Part shown: in pieces, positions 32,759-42,279 of the stretch | Position numbering within the stretch: position 1 is the first letter of the stretch | How the letters are laid out: the number at the start of each line of letters is the position of its first letter | Origin: Vickermania ingenoplastis | Lineage: Eukaryota > Euglenozoa > Kinetoplastea > Trypanosomatida > Trypanosomatidae | Length of the DNA: 64,000 bases | Direction: 5' to 3' | Assembly (NCBI GenBank): GCA_010157825.1 | Contig: VFSE01000205.1 | Location: 1-64,000 of the forward strand | Translations under genes and position numbers: made by a program | Notes under the pieces: model-generated | What the model was told of the DNA's origin: nothing | The model's database searches: none | Seen by the model: the letters and a program-made list of their open reading frames with translations, nothing else

Positions 32759-35104
32759 ATGGGGCGTCGTCAAGAACCCTTTAAGTATCTCGTTCTCTCT
32801 GGGGACCTCCCTGGCGAGGGCTTTTGGGCTACCGCAACGCGCTACGATGATCTCGTTCGCCGCGTGAAGGATCTGTGGGGCGAATCCTTCAATCCCATTT
32901 TTAAGTACAAACTTCCGGCCTCCCCCGAGGGCGCGCAGGAGGAGCTGCGGTATCACTCCGCGGATGCCGCCTTTCGCCACCACGACGGGCGGCCCTCCAA
33001 GTCGGGAGCCAGCAGCCCCCGTCGAGAGAAGGAAGAATCTTCTGTGGAAGCAGGAGGGGCAGATGATGCCGCCCCGGCCGCAGCACACCCGTGCGATGTG
33101 AAGATCCATGAAGCTGGTATAACGGGAATGTGCTACGTGGTGGTGGATGATGCATGCGATTTTGATCTGTGGCTCAACGGTGGGTCGCTGTTAAAGATGT
33201 CGGAGCACACTAGAGAGGACCCCCTCGAGGCCCACCATGCCGATTATCATGCCATAGACAACCCCAGGTTTGACCCCTTAACTCGAAAGCTCTACGCCTT
33301 TCGCAAGACCACCCTAGAGGTGCCCGGCGTCCTCACGCACGACGTGGACAAACACCGCGACAGCTACCACCCATATTATCATACCGTAACGAACAAGGAC
33401 GGCGTCTTCCGCTTTCGGAGTAGTCCCGCTGTCAAGCACAGCGAGGACGATGTGGTGAGAACCCCCGTTCACTCCCTCATTGCCCCGCTCACGCTGGTGA
33501 AGCTCAACGTGACAGCCGTCCTGCGCCACAGCAACGCATCCGAAGTCATTCTGTGGAGCGCCAATTCGCCTCTCCGTGGCGGGTCGGGCTGGTGGGGGCA
33601 GCTCGTCCTCAAGGCAGCGTCGGCTTGGGGGGTCCACAGCCCAGTGCTGCGTTACTTGGACCTGACGATGGGCGTGCAGCAGATGAACATCACAGATGTC
33701 CTTAACTTCCGCATTTGGTCCGACGGTGTTGGTCTCGATCGCCCCGAGCTGCTGGTGCTGGAGCAGGCACCTCCAAGCGACCTCTGCTACGACTCGTTTC
33801 TCAAGCAGGAGATGCTGCGGCACTACGCCTGCCACCCCCCGGCCCCCGCCGATGGCGCGTCCCTCGACGTGCTGGTGAAGAAACTGGAGCAGCTGGAGCA
33901 AGAAGAGCTCGATGCCAGAGTTGGCCGGCCGCAGAACGTCTCCGTGGCTGGCGAGACACCAGGCGTGGTGGAGCAGTACCAGAATCATGTCGGGGGCATC
34001 CCCCTGCATCGACTCGGCCTGGCGCCACCTCCGCACAGCCGCAACCTCCTGCGCCGGCCCACCAGCCCCGAAAGCCCCGAGAAGGAGCAGCGGGCGGCGA
34101 AACAGGCGTCCCCACTCAGTGGCAGCGCGGGTGGGCGCCCACCCACCCCGACCGATGGCAAGGGGGAAGAAAGAGAGAGAGACGACAACAAGGCGGTGCG
34201 GCTGCTGACCGAAGGTGGGCGGGCAACCATCGGTGAGATGGAGGCGATGCTGGCGGAGCTGAAGCGCGAGCGGCGGCGGACAGACGCGCTGGAGGAGCTC
34301 ATCAAAGTGGAACGCCGGTTGCGAGTGCGACCCGAGGACGAGCGGCCGTGCTCCCGTCCCTCCCGCACAGCAGCTGGGGCAGCGGAGGGGGGAGCCGAAG
34401 GAGAAATGCCGCGCCCGTCGTCTGCGCTGGAGGAGATGGAGGGCCTTCTGGCCCAGATGCGCCGGGAAGGGCGAAAGACGGAGGCGCTCGAGGAACTCAT
34501 TCGTGTCGAACGCGAACTCCGAGAGGAAGAGGAACGAAATGGGGTGTCCGGCACCAATCTGTACAACGGTATCATCCCGGAGCTGTCCAACCCCAATAGC
34601 TTGGGCAGCAGCGTCACCAGGAGCCCGCACCCTTGTAGCACGACCTCCCCGTCCGCACCCCAGCTGGGCGCGGGTGTCCGCCAGGGCAGTGCGCTGCAGT
34701 GCAAGGGCGATGTGGCCTCTCCCCCGCCGCCGTGCACGTTTGACGCCACGTTACCCCCACAAGGGAGCGACCCTTACCTGCCCAGCTCGTACCCCGAGGA
34801 GATCGCGCTGGAAGACCCGGGCAGCCGCCGCGCTCCCCGTCCCACCGCCGCCGTCCCAAAAGCGCGTATGATGGACTCGTGCAACCCCAACGCCCCGGTG
34901 ATCTGTTCTGTTCGCCGCCCCTACGACCCGAGGCGGATGGACCCAATCGCCAAAGGAATCCAGTCCGGCGAGTACGGTCCCAGCTACACCACCCCAGCCG
35001 CACTGACGACGATGGAGCAGCAGATGGCCGCCGAGGAGCACCAGCGACGCGTTGCCGAGCAGTTCCGTCGCCAGCAAGAACTCACGCGGCTCTACGTCAA
35101 GTAG
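32759..35104 (+). CDS. Coiled-coil protein of unknown function with a duplicated helix
   Basis: Protein of 781 residues from ATG 32759. The N-terminal 140 residues (FKYLVLSGDLPGEGFWATAT, RYDDLVRRVKDLWGE, then GITGMCYVVVDDACDFDLWL) have a pattern loosely like a doublecortin-type beta-grasp fold, but I would not assign it. The middle (about 150-370) is a conserved-looking globular part. From about residue 375 it becomes charged and proline/serine-rich, with two copies of one helix: EMEAMLAELKRERRRTDALE (near 493) and EMEGLLAQMRREGRKTEALE (near 558), each followed by ELIxVERxLR. The end (MEQQMAAEEHQRRVAEQFRR) is another predicted coiled coil. No membrane segment. A cytoskeletal or flagellar role is possible but unproven. 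Confidence 0.75.
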   Translation: MGRRQEPFKYLVLSGDLPGEGFWATATRYDDLVRRVKDLWGESFNPIFKYKLPASPEGAQEELRYHSADAAFRHHDGRPSKSGASSPRREKEESSVEAGGADDAAPAAAHPCDVKIHEAGITGMCYVVVDDACDFDLWLNGGSLLKMSEHTREDPLEAHHADYHAIDNPRFDPLTRKLYAFRKTTLEVPGVLTHDVDKHRDSYHPYYHTVTNKDGVFRFRSSPAVKHSEDDVVRTPVHSLIAPLTLVKLNVTAVLRHSNASEVILWSANSPLRGGSGWWGQLVLKAASAWGVHSPVLRYLDLTMGVQQMNITDVLNFRIWSDGVGLDRPELLVLEQAPPSDLCYDSFLKQEMLRHYACHPPAPADGASLDVLVKKLEQLEQEELDARVGRPQNVSVAGETPGVVEQYQNHVGGIPLHRLGLAPPPHSRNLLRRPTSPESPEKEQRAAKQASPLSGSAGGRPPTPTDGKGEERERDDNKAVRLLTEGGRATIGEMEAMLAELKRERRRTDALEELIKVERRLRVRPEDERPCSRPSRTAAGAAEGGAEGEMPRPSSALEEMEGLLAQMRREGRKTEALEELIRVERELREEEERNGVSGTNLYNGIIPELSNPNSLGSSVTRSPHPCSTTSPSAPQLGAGVRQGSALQCKGDVASPPPPCTFDATLPPQGSDPYLPSSYPEEIALEDPGSRRAPRPTAAVPKARMMDSCNPNAPVICSVRRPYDPRRMDPIAKGIQSGEYGPSYTTPAALTTMEQQMAAEEHQRRVAEQFRRQQELTRLYVK

Positions 35105-35933
35105 AGGAAGGCGGGTGTGTGTGTGTGTCTGGTGGACCCCAACAGTACATCTACATGTATACTACGTGATCGTTGATAGATGCATCGGCTGTGCATACAG
35201 CTGGCGGAGTGAGAGAGAGAGCGAGAGTGCGCGCATGTGTGTGAGAAAAAAAAAGGAAAGATTTCAAACTACATGTTGTTCTCTTCTTCTTGACTGTACT
35301 TAGATGCACATCAATAGATCTATCTATCTATCTATCTATCTCTATATATCTGTCGATATATTTATCGACGGTTCTGGCGTGAATACTTAGAGTGACTTCC
35401 CCTTTGGAGTGATAAGAAGGTTGGGGCCTTGAAATAGACATCATACTACGAATCCGCTCAAAGAGCTGAGAAAGTAAAGACTATCGCACAGACCACAGAC
35501 CAGAGATGGAGGTTCCTACGTGAAAATATGTCCCAGCTGACATCGCTCGCACACGCTGGTGTTGTTGCGGAGGATATGACCCTGCAGACATAGGTCCTAC
35601 ACATCAAGCAACCATAGAATGGGTGACACACTCGCTATTCATTGCCTTCTCTATCTCTTTCCCGCTTTCTTTTTTCGCATATTTTGTTTTTTTCTCTCAT
35701 CCGAAGCCAAAGATAAAGAAAACACTCACACAACAGGAAAAAAAAAGAAAAAAAAAAAGGAGGACGAAAAATATATTTTGTCGTCGCCTCCCTCAAAAAA
35801 CAACAACAACAAAAACCTATTCCCTCCACCGACCTTCTTCTTGCCCCTGAAAGTGGCGTAGAAGAGAGGTCACGTCGCGCTCCTCTCCCTTCCCACATCG
35901 GGATCCGGGGCGGTTTGCCGTGCCAGGGCGGGG
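35105..35933. other. Intergenic spacer with ATCT microsatellite
   Basis: Contains TATC repeats at about 35320-35342, a palindrome-like CGATATATTTATCG near 35353-35367, T-runs near 35680-35692 and A-rich DNA near 35739-35760. No gene supported. Confidence 0.5.
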
Positions 35934-37071
35934 ATGTACGCGGACGAACCGCTGCTGCAAGGGACGACGAGCCGTCTGCCCACCACTGGCGCCTACCAGA
36001 ACCACACCGCCTTTCGGGATGCAGAGCGTCGGTACAAGTGGGTGCGCGGCGCTGGGGGGGCGTAGACACGACAGGAAGAGTGGCCCCAACGATGTGGATC
36101 TCACAGATGTCATCGACATCCGGCATATAGACCGCAATACCGCGGCCAACGCGGCGCTGCTGCGGCGCATTCCTCTCGTGGACTACAGTAGCTCCGCGGA
36201 CTGCTTTACCTCCGCTGGCGGGGCGGAGCCGATGTGCTACGCCGTGAGCGCCATCCCTGGACTGTATCTTCTGCCCCGTGCCGTGGACCAGCAAACGGAG
36301 GTGGACTTGTGCCGTGCCGCCATTCTGGAGTACGGCAACTCCAGCAGGTTTCCTAATTTGCTTAGTACGCACGTCAAGACGCCTGTGCGCACCAGCTGCT
36401 ACCGGCCACCCATGCGCTGGGCAACCATCGGGTTCAGCTATCAGTGGACCAGCAAAAGCTACGAGCGAGCGAACTACACTCCTTTCCCGAATGCGGTGCG
36501 GACTCTGATGCAGCGCCTCTCCAAGGCGGTGTTTGAGGCCGATGCGCTGGACGAGCGTGTGGCAGGGGTGCCGCGGTACAGCCAGCCCGACATTTATGAG
36601 CCACAATCCGGGATTGTTAACTACTTCCCGGTGGGGAGCTCCATGATGGCGCACCAGGATGCCAGCGAGGTGGCCCTGACCCAGCCGCTGCTCTCCCTCT
36701 CTCTCGGCGCGTCGTCGATCTTCTTGATGGGCACCGCATCCAGGGAGGACCCGCCGCTCGCCTTCCTGCTCCGCACCGGTGACCTCGCGGCCTTTGCGGG
36801 CCCATCGCGATTGAGCTACCACAGCGTCGCTCGAATCCTCGACGACTGCCCCGCGTACCTGACGCTTCCAGACGAGGACATCACACCGGAGGAACGCCGC
36901 AAGTTTTCTAATTTTTGTTATGATCACAACAGCGGAGCGGATGTCGACCTCTCGCTCATGACGCCAGAGGCGAAGGAGCGCTACTGGCGACTGGCGATGC
37001 GACACATGCGGGTCAATATCAACGCCCGCCAAGTGTACCCCGAGCCGTGCCCATTTCTATTCGAAGACTGA
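35934..37071 (+). CDS. ALKBH1-like 2-oxoglutarate/Fe(II) dioxygenase
   Basis: AlkB-family demethylase, most like ALKBH1, which acts on DNA or tRNA bases. The core reads PQSGIVNYFPVGSSMMAHQDASE (His and Asp of the HxD iron site), LSLSLGASSIFLMG, LLRTGDLAAFAGPSRLSYHSV (second iron His) and RHMRVNINARQV (the RxNxxxR 2-oxoglutarate arginine). All iron and co-substrate residues are present. I place the start at ATG 35934 because MYADEPLLQG...AYQNHTAFRDAERRYKWVRG reads as a natural AlkB N-terminus. That frame joins the core only if a run of seven G (36054-36060) is one base too long. Without that assumption the first ATG in the core frame is 36019. The G7 run suggests a base-calling error. The full protein would be about 379 residues. 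Confidence 0.85.
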
Positions 37072-37653
37072 TTGCCCTCTCGTGTGGTTTGGTTTGGTTT
37101 GGTGATGGGGCTAGGATTAAGGTAACCCTAACCCCATCACATCCCGTGGGTGTTGGAGTGGAGAAAGCCAGACGTCTTGGTCGCAGAGAGAAGGACGAGG
37201 TGAACCAGAAAATTGCACGCAACTCGTCTCCTCTAAGCATCGCTGTGCTCTTTTTCTTTTTTTTTTTTATCCTCATTCCACTGTGTTGCCTTCTTCTTCT
37301 TTTTTTTTTCTCTCCTCGAACTTTATCTTCTCTTTTTGTTGTTTTAACAAGCCAAAAATACAGTTTGCTAGACTGGGCTGCCCACACATAGAGCGCGGTG
37401 CTGGGCTGGGCATATTAATCGAGGGGGAGATCTCTCTCTCTCTCTCTCCGTCCTTCTTCTTCGTCTCGTATCCTCTCCCGCCAGAGGGAGACGCGCACTT
37501 AAGCGAGTCTCCTTTGTTTGCCCTCCGCTCCGCCACCTCCCGGAGTGCTAAAAAGGTCCTACTCATAAGAAAAGGCCCGCGTTGGACGTCGACAAACGAT
37601 CGGTACATAGTAAATTAAATTGCCTGCTCCCACCCTATCTAAAAGTATATAGT
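37072..37653. other. Intergenic spacer
   Basis: Contains a hairpin with a CCCTAACCCC arm (37104-37138), T-rich tracts (37251-37269, 37299-37309) and a TCTC run (37430-37448) upstream of the zinc-finger gene. No gene seen. Confidence 0.5.
37104..37138. other. Hairpin with telomere-like arm
   Basis: GATGGGG (37104-37110) pairs with CCCCATC (37132-37138), and TAGG pairs with CCTA inside, with one mismatch between and an 11-base loop. The right arm contains CCCTAACCCC, one and a half telomere-repeat units. It lies in the 3' flank of the ALKBH1-like gene. Confidence 0.7.
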
Positions 37654-38892
37654 ATGAGACCGGCGACATTCATGCTGGCCCCTCTGAGTGCCAAGCAGGC
37701 CGCTCTCCGTGAGTTGCTCAGCGGTACAGTGATGAGCTCCCATGCCCCGCGGGGATCGCTCGGTGTGCAGGACGCGCGGTGCCGAGCCAACACCCGTGGC
37801 TCCTCCACCGCCTCCCACTCACCCTATACCGCCGTGCCGTGCGACATCTTCGAAGGGAACAACAAACAGGCGTGGCTCGACCTGCGATCTGGTTTCTGCC
37901 ACCTTTGCCAAGAGCCGCTGGGCAGCTCCATGGGGGTCCACGTGGGCGATCGCGACCACACCAACCTCCAGTACTTCTTGTATTTGTACGCCAGCTATCC
38001 TCGCGGCGACACATCGCAGACCTCGGCGGCGTTTACGGGCCTTTCTCCGCTGACCAAGGGGACGCGCCACGGCGGCGTCGCTGCACCGGCGGACGTTCAG
38101 GCGTACACCCGCCGCCAGGAGCTCGGCCCCGCTGCTTCGACATCCTCCATGATAGCCAGCGGCGGTGGGGGCAGTGCCCCTGCGAACCGGCAGCGCCGCG
38201 GCGCTGACAGCAGTCGGGAGGCGATGGACGCGGCTCAGCAGCACTACATGCGGGGCCCACGATGGGACGGGGAGGCGGTTCGGCGCAGTGTATTTGACCT
38301 CTGCCCATCCCTCTACGCCTACGCCACCACCCACATCGAGATGGACCACCTCCACACCGTCGACGACGCGCGTCGGCGGGCGGAGCTGGAGGCGCTGCTG
38401 CGGCACCTCCAGGGCCCGCCCCACTTTGCGCTCTCCCATGTGCTGCAGGGCCGCAGCCCGCTTGGTTTTTGGTACAGCGGGGAGAAGATGTGGAAATTTC
38501 AGATCACCAAGATCGCTACGCAGATGTTCCCCCCGCTCTCCGCTGGGATGATGACGAATTTCACGCAGAAGTGCTGGGGGCGGTCCAACGGGGAGCGAAC
38601 GTACGACGCGCTGCGCCTCGCCGACATGCAGGCGGCCCACGGCTGGGGCCCATACGAAGGGAAGGAAAAGAAAACCTTTTTCCTCCGACAAATGATCTGG
38701 GAGCTGCTGTCCGTGGAGGTGCGGGAAGAGGTGGACGAGCTCGCGAAGCACCTCGCCGGCCTCGCCCTTCGCCGGCTGGCGTTCGAGATGGTCTTTTTGC
38801 AATGCATGGACTACATGCATCGCATTCAAGACGTGTTCCAGCGCATGGGGAACCCTACCACTGAGGAACTCCTGGCCATGAATCTTCTTTAG
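37654..38892 (+). CDS. C2H2 zinc-finger conserved hypothetical protein
   Basis: Protein of 412 residues. ATG 37654 is the first ATG in frame; the upstream 24 codons depend on a TTG. Near residues 88-110 lies [20 protein letters not shown] followed by RDH: a C-x2-C...H-x5-H arrangement like matrin/U1-type RNA-binding zinc fingers. A glycine/serine-rich linker follows ([14 protein letters not shown]), then a conserved-looking helical C-terminal region ([63 protein letters not shown]). The N-terminus ([20 protein letters not shown]) is basic and amphipathic, compatible with mitochondrial targeting. I suspect a mitochondrial RNA-processing or ribosomal role by analogy, but do not recognise the family. 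Confidence 0.75.
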   Translation: MRPATFMLAPLSAKQAALRELLSGTVMSSHAPRGSLGVQDARCRANTRGSSTASHSPYTAVPCDIFEGNNKQAWLDLRSGFCHLCQEPLGSSMGVHVGDRDHTNLQYFLYLYASYPRGDTSQTSAAFTGLSPLTKGTRHGGVAAPADVQAYTRRQELGPAASTSSMIASGGGGSAPANRQRRGADSSREAMDAAQQHYMRGPRWDGEAVRRSVFDLCPSLYAYATTHIEMDHLHTVDDARRRAELEALLRHLQGPPHFALSHVLQGRSPLGFWYSGEKMWKFQITKIATQMFPPLSAGMMTNFTQKCWGRSNGERTYDALRLADMQAAHGWGPYEGKEKKTFFLRQMIWELLSVEVREEVDELAKHLAGLALRRLAFEMVFLQCMDYMHRIQDVFQRMGNPTTEELLAMNLL

Positions 38893-40113
38893 ACGCCTCC
38901 TCCCACTCCTCCCACGGCCTGGCGTGTGTCTCTGAGATCTCCGGTACACGGCGTGCACAGAAGGACATACGATGTTAGGCATTCTCATTACGAGGGCGTT
39001 GCCAGCCCTGTGTCTGTCTGTTGCTACCCGTAGCAACCCTCCTGCTGTCCACACGCATTCCCACAGACGCAACGTAGGGGTACAACGAGTGGGGAGTTGC
39101 AGACAAAGGAACGCAAAAAAAACGATGCGACAGATGATAACCCAGCCGTACCTCTCCACAACCTACTCACACATACAAACACATAACGAACAAACGAACT
39201 AGAACACTTTTGTTTTTGTTTGTTTCCCTGACGGCAGAAGGCGCGAGAATGCCACAGCACTTCTTGTAAACAAATTCGGATCCAGAGAGAGAGCGTTCGG
39301 CGCCATTGCCGTACATGTTTGTGTACTGCCGTTTCGGTGTTTCCGTCAAACTGAGACAATAATGCAACCTCCACCTTTTCTCATTCATTTTCGCTCTGTC
39401 TCTCTCTCTCTCTCTTTTTTTTTTCAACTGTCTAAATGTCTGTTTAACAACATCTGCGGCACGACATCTTTAATCGTGTTTCGATTAGTTTATTTTACAT
39501 TCTTCACGAGTATACAGGGAGCGTCGTAGCTGTGTCACTAGCTAACCCTCGTGGAGTTTTTTTTTTGTTTCTTTTGCTATTTTTTGTTCCCCCCCCCCCC
39601 TCCTTCATTCTTTCTAGGGTGCGTGTGACCTACCTTGCCTATTACATTCCTCTTCCATAAGCGTTGCTTACGTCGTTAGAGACTCGGGTCGCGGCGCTGT
39701 GCTGCAGCGTCTAATCCAATTACCGAGTGTAAAAGGGAGCGGCGCGGAGAGAGAAAAGTGATACCACAAGGCGATCTTTGAACATATCTTTATTTTCTTA
39801 ACATCCACTTCCCTTCTTTTCTTTATTCCCCAGCGTATCTCTCCTTGAAGTCTATACAGCTCTCTCCCGACTGGTGATCGTTGCGGCAGCCTTTCGCTCC
39901 ACACACGGGATACACAGACCTACATTAGTTTCTTTGCGTGGCGGAGTGGAGTGCAGTACTTCACTTTAATTGGTGTGCCGGAGTGAACTATTGGCGGCGG
40001 CCCGACTTTTTTTTTGGCTGAATACATTTAGTACTGTTCTTGAAATACTTTCAATAGATTTCTAACAAAAAAATATATAAATACTATTTAGCGTTTTTAC
40101 AGGTTTAGGAGAT
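38893..40113. other. Boundary spacer between housekeeping cluster and receptor array
   Basis: No gene supported. Contains T/C-rich runs (39398-39424, 39559-39600) and repeat R2 (39858-40010). TTTTTACAG ends at 40102, 12 bases before the receptor ATG, a very good trans-splice acceptor. Confidence 0.5.
39858..40010 (+). repeat. Upstream repeat R2, copy 1 (before receptor A)
   Basis: About 150 bases, from AGCTCTCTCCCGACT to GCGGCGGCCCGACTTT, nearly identical to 57122-57274 upstream of receptor D. It lies about 100 bases before each start codon, so it is a shared 5' region of these two copies. Confidence 0.9.
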
Positions 40114-42279
40114 ATGCCAGAAAACAATCACATCCTAAAAGATCAGTTACGGCGGCTGCGGATCCGCTACTGCTTCATCTTAGTGGTGATTGTCGGCCTG
40201 TTGATCATTCTCCTTGGAATACTAACGCCATCGCTCGTGATCCATGACTTGGACATCGGTCGTAAGAGCCGGTACCTCAAGCAGGAGAACGAAGCTCTGT
40301 ATCTCTGGATGCAGCTCCTCGAAACGTCTGTTTTTAACGGCTGCGCCGTTGCGTACCAGCTGGAGGGCTTCGTCCTCAGCAACATCCGCACGATTCCGTC
40401 ACTAGACAGTTCTCCGGAACAGCGCCTCGAAGATCAATACTTTGATCGCTTTCCCACCATAGCAAGTTCCCTCATTGCGGCAGATGCGAACATCGAACTG
40501 CTCGCACTGCTTCCTGGAGGGGTGGTTAGCCAGACGGTGCCGTACAGTGAGGAGTACCAGGGTGTCGATATGTTCAAAGATTTCTCGTACATCTTGAACC
40601 AAGTCATCGACGCGGGCATCGCCGATTTGGGTGGGCCCGTAAAATCCCTCATCAACAGCACGGTGTACGTCGGTACCGTCATTGCCCCCGTCTTCAACAC
40701 AACGGATGACGTGCGGACCATGACGGACAAGGAGGAAATTCTCAAACTGTTCTGGGGCTTTGTGTTCGTGGAGGTCGACGTCAGCGCTCTTATTGTTAAC
40801 AGCGGCCTTCCGGACACAATGCATACCCTCGGAATGAGCTACGTGCTCTACACAGTGCGACACGGTAAGTACACCATCCTGGCCACCTCCGACAGCAGCA
40901 TGGACCAGGACGCCACCGCCAAGTTCATCGACACAGCCACTCGAGTCGAGCCGGTCAACACGGATTTACAACTGACCCTCGCCATTAGTAAGACTCGTAA
41001 GCTTGTAGTTTTGACTCCATCAATTCTCGCTTGTATTGTGTGTGGCGTTGGTACGCTGGGTGTGATGCTGATGGCCCTTGCTGCGCTGCTCATCGCGTGC
41101 CGCACCAAGACGTACGTGGGCACGGAGAGCGCGCCGAAGGCGGCGCCGTTCGCGACGCTGGTGATCGGTCCGCTGCAGGGCGAGGAGCTGTGGAACCTGC
41201 TGCCGGACCACATGACAGATATCACGGAAGCGCTGGGAAAGGTGCTGGAGCGGCACATGCGGCGCCATCGCGGGTACCAGATTCCGCAGCTGCAGCCGTA
41301 CACGACGACGTACATCCTGCGTACGATGGAGGACGCGATCGGTATGGCGTTCGACGTGATAGAAGACATTCAGCGGCACCCGCTGGACGAGGATATGGTT
41401 CGCACACTGGGGGACAACGGGCACCTGCTGCTGACGTACGGGGTGCACTGGTGCTGCGATGCGAAAGTCACGCTGGAGCCTGCCTCTGGTCGGCTGCGCT
41501 ACGAGGGCCCCGATGTGCTGCGTACGGGGAGGCTGTGGCGGAGGGGGATGCCGAGCCGCGTTGTTGTGTCGGGGCAGGGGAGGGACGCGCTGGTGTGCCG
41601 CGAGTGGCGGGTGGAGCCGCTTAGTTCGTGCGTGCTGCGCCAGGGGGAACCCGAGACGGCGCTGTTCACGGTGACGGACCTTGCCCGGCCGCTGCTGAAG
41701 GCTGCGCAGATCGTGGCAGATGAGCTTATTGTGCTGCACGTCGTGAAGAAGTTGAACCCTTTTTTAAGAGAGAACTGCCCCCACCGCAACATTCAAATGG
41801 GGTTTCTCTCTCGTTTGCCTCGGTCAACGGTGAGTCAGGATGATGTGAGTGCAATGCCGCGCAGTTTGACGAAGGATTGGGGTGTGCCTCGCGGTGGTCC
41901 TTCGGACGAGGTGGCGCTGGTGAACAACTCTCTGATCGAGCCGAGGATCAGCACCTCGCTGGCGACGGCTCTGCGGACGGCCTTTGACGAGCAGGGCGTT
42001 ACGGTGGAGATCGGCTACGACTCGGTGCGGGTTCTCGTGTACTACTTCTACGCCTTCTTCAAGATCCTTTTCAAGCCCCTTGCGGCCCCGCAGCGCAGCA
42101 ATATCTACATGCGGCTGATCACAGCCTTTGGGCTCCGCCAGGAAGCGCTGCTGGAGAATCTGGCGGTGAATTGTACGATTCGATACCTGCAGCAGCAGGA
42201 GGAGAGGTCGCACCAGCGAAACCGTCAGCATCATGGTGAGCGGAATCATTATCAAGTTTCTGTGAGTACTCTGGAGTAG
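40114..42279 (+). CDS. Receptor A: CHASE-like sensor plus degenerate adenylate cyclase domain
   Basis: Protein of 721 residues, ATG 40114. First membrane helix at 19-43, extracellular part about 44-302, second membrane helix about 303-329, cytoplasmic domain beyond. The ectodomain carries CHASE-type landmarks in order: LLPGGVVSQTVPYS (about 131), GVDMF, LGGPVKS (about 171), IAPVFNTT (about 190) and FWGFVFVEVDVSALI (about 213). The cytoplasmic part (about 342-530) aligns with the catalytic domain of trypanosomatid receptor adenylate cyclases, including GVHWCCDAKVTLEP for GVHTGLCDIR, but FTDIESS is replaced by IGPLQGE and the second metal region by QPYTTTYIL. The C-terminal YYFYAFFKILFKPLAAPQR also resembles that family. 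I infer a sensor with a non-catalytic pseudo-cyclase. Its linker (531-605) differs from that of copies B-D. No interruption is seen. Confidence 0.8.
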   Translation: MPENNHILKDQLRRLRIRYCFILVVIVGLLIILLGILTPSLVIHDLDIGRKSRYLKQENEALYLWMQLLETSVFNGCAVAYQLEGFVLSNIRTIPSLDSSPEQRLEDQYFDRFPTIASSLIAADANIELLALLPGGVVSQTVPYSEEYQGVDMFKDFSYILNQVIDAGIADLGGPVKSLINSTVYVGTVIAPVFNTTDDVRTMTDKEEILKLFWGFVFVEVDVSALIVNSGLPDTMHTLGMSYVLYTVRHGKYTILATSDSSMDQDATAKFIDTATRVEPVNTDLQLTLAISKTRKLVVLTPSILACIVCGVGTLGVMLMALAALLIACRTKTYVGTESAPKAAPFATLVIGPLQGEELWNLLPDHMTDITEALGKVLERHMRRHRGYQIPQLQPYTTTYILRTMEDAIGMAFDVIEDIQRHPLDEDMVRTLGDNGHLLLTYGVHWCCDAKVTLEPASGRLRYEGPDVLRTGRLWRRGMPSRVVVSGQGRDALVCREWRVEPLSSCVLRQGEPETALFTVTDLARPLLKAAQIVADELIVLHVVKKLNPFLRENCPHRNIQMGFLSRLPRSTVSQDDVSAMPRSLTKDWGVPRGGPSDEVALVNNSLIEPRISTSLATALRTAFDEQGVTVEIGYDSVRVLVYYFYAFFKILFKPLAAPQRSNIYMRLITAFGLRQEALLENLAVNCTIRYLQQQEERSHQRNRQHHGERNHYQVSVSTLE

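Noticed and set aside
33314-34630. 438-codon minus-strand open frame
   Set aside because: Antisense shadow of the 781-residue + strand gene.
35635-37032. 465-codon minus-strand open frame
   Set aside because: Antisense of the ALKBH1-like gene, whose iron and 2-oxoglutarate motifs are clear on the + strand.
37121-37136. Telomere or subtelomere boundary
   Set aside because: Only one and a half CCCTAA units, embedded in a hairpin within a housekeeping cluster.
37819-39159. 446-codon minus-strand open frame
   Set aside because: Antisense of the zinc-finger gene; composition is that of a shadow frame.
41020-41739. Minus-strand and alternate-frame open frames repeated in all receptor copies
   Set aside because: They recur only because the pseudo-cyclase DNA is nearly identical in the four genes; no motifs of their own.
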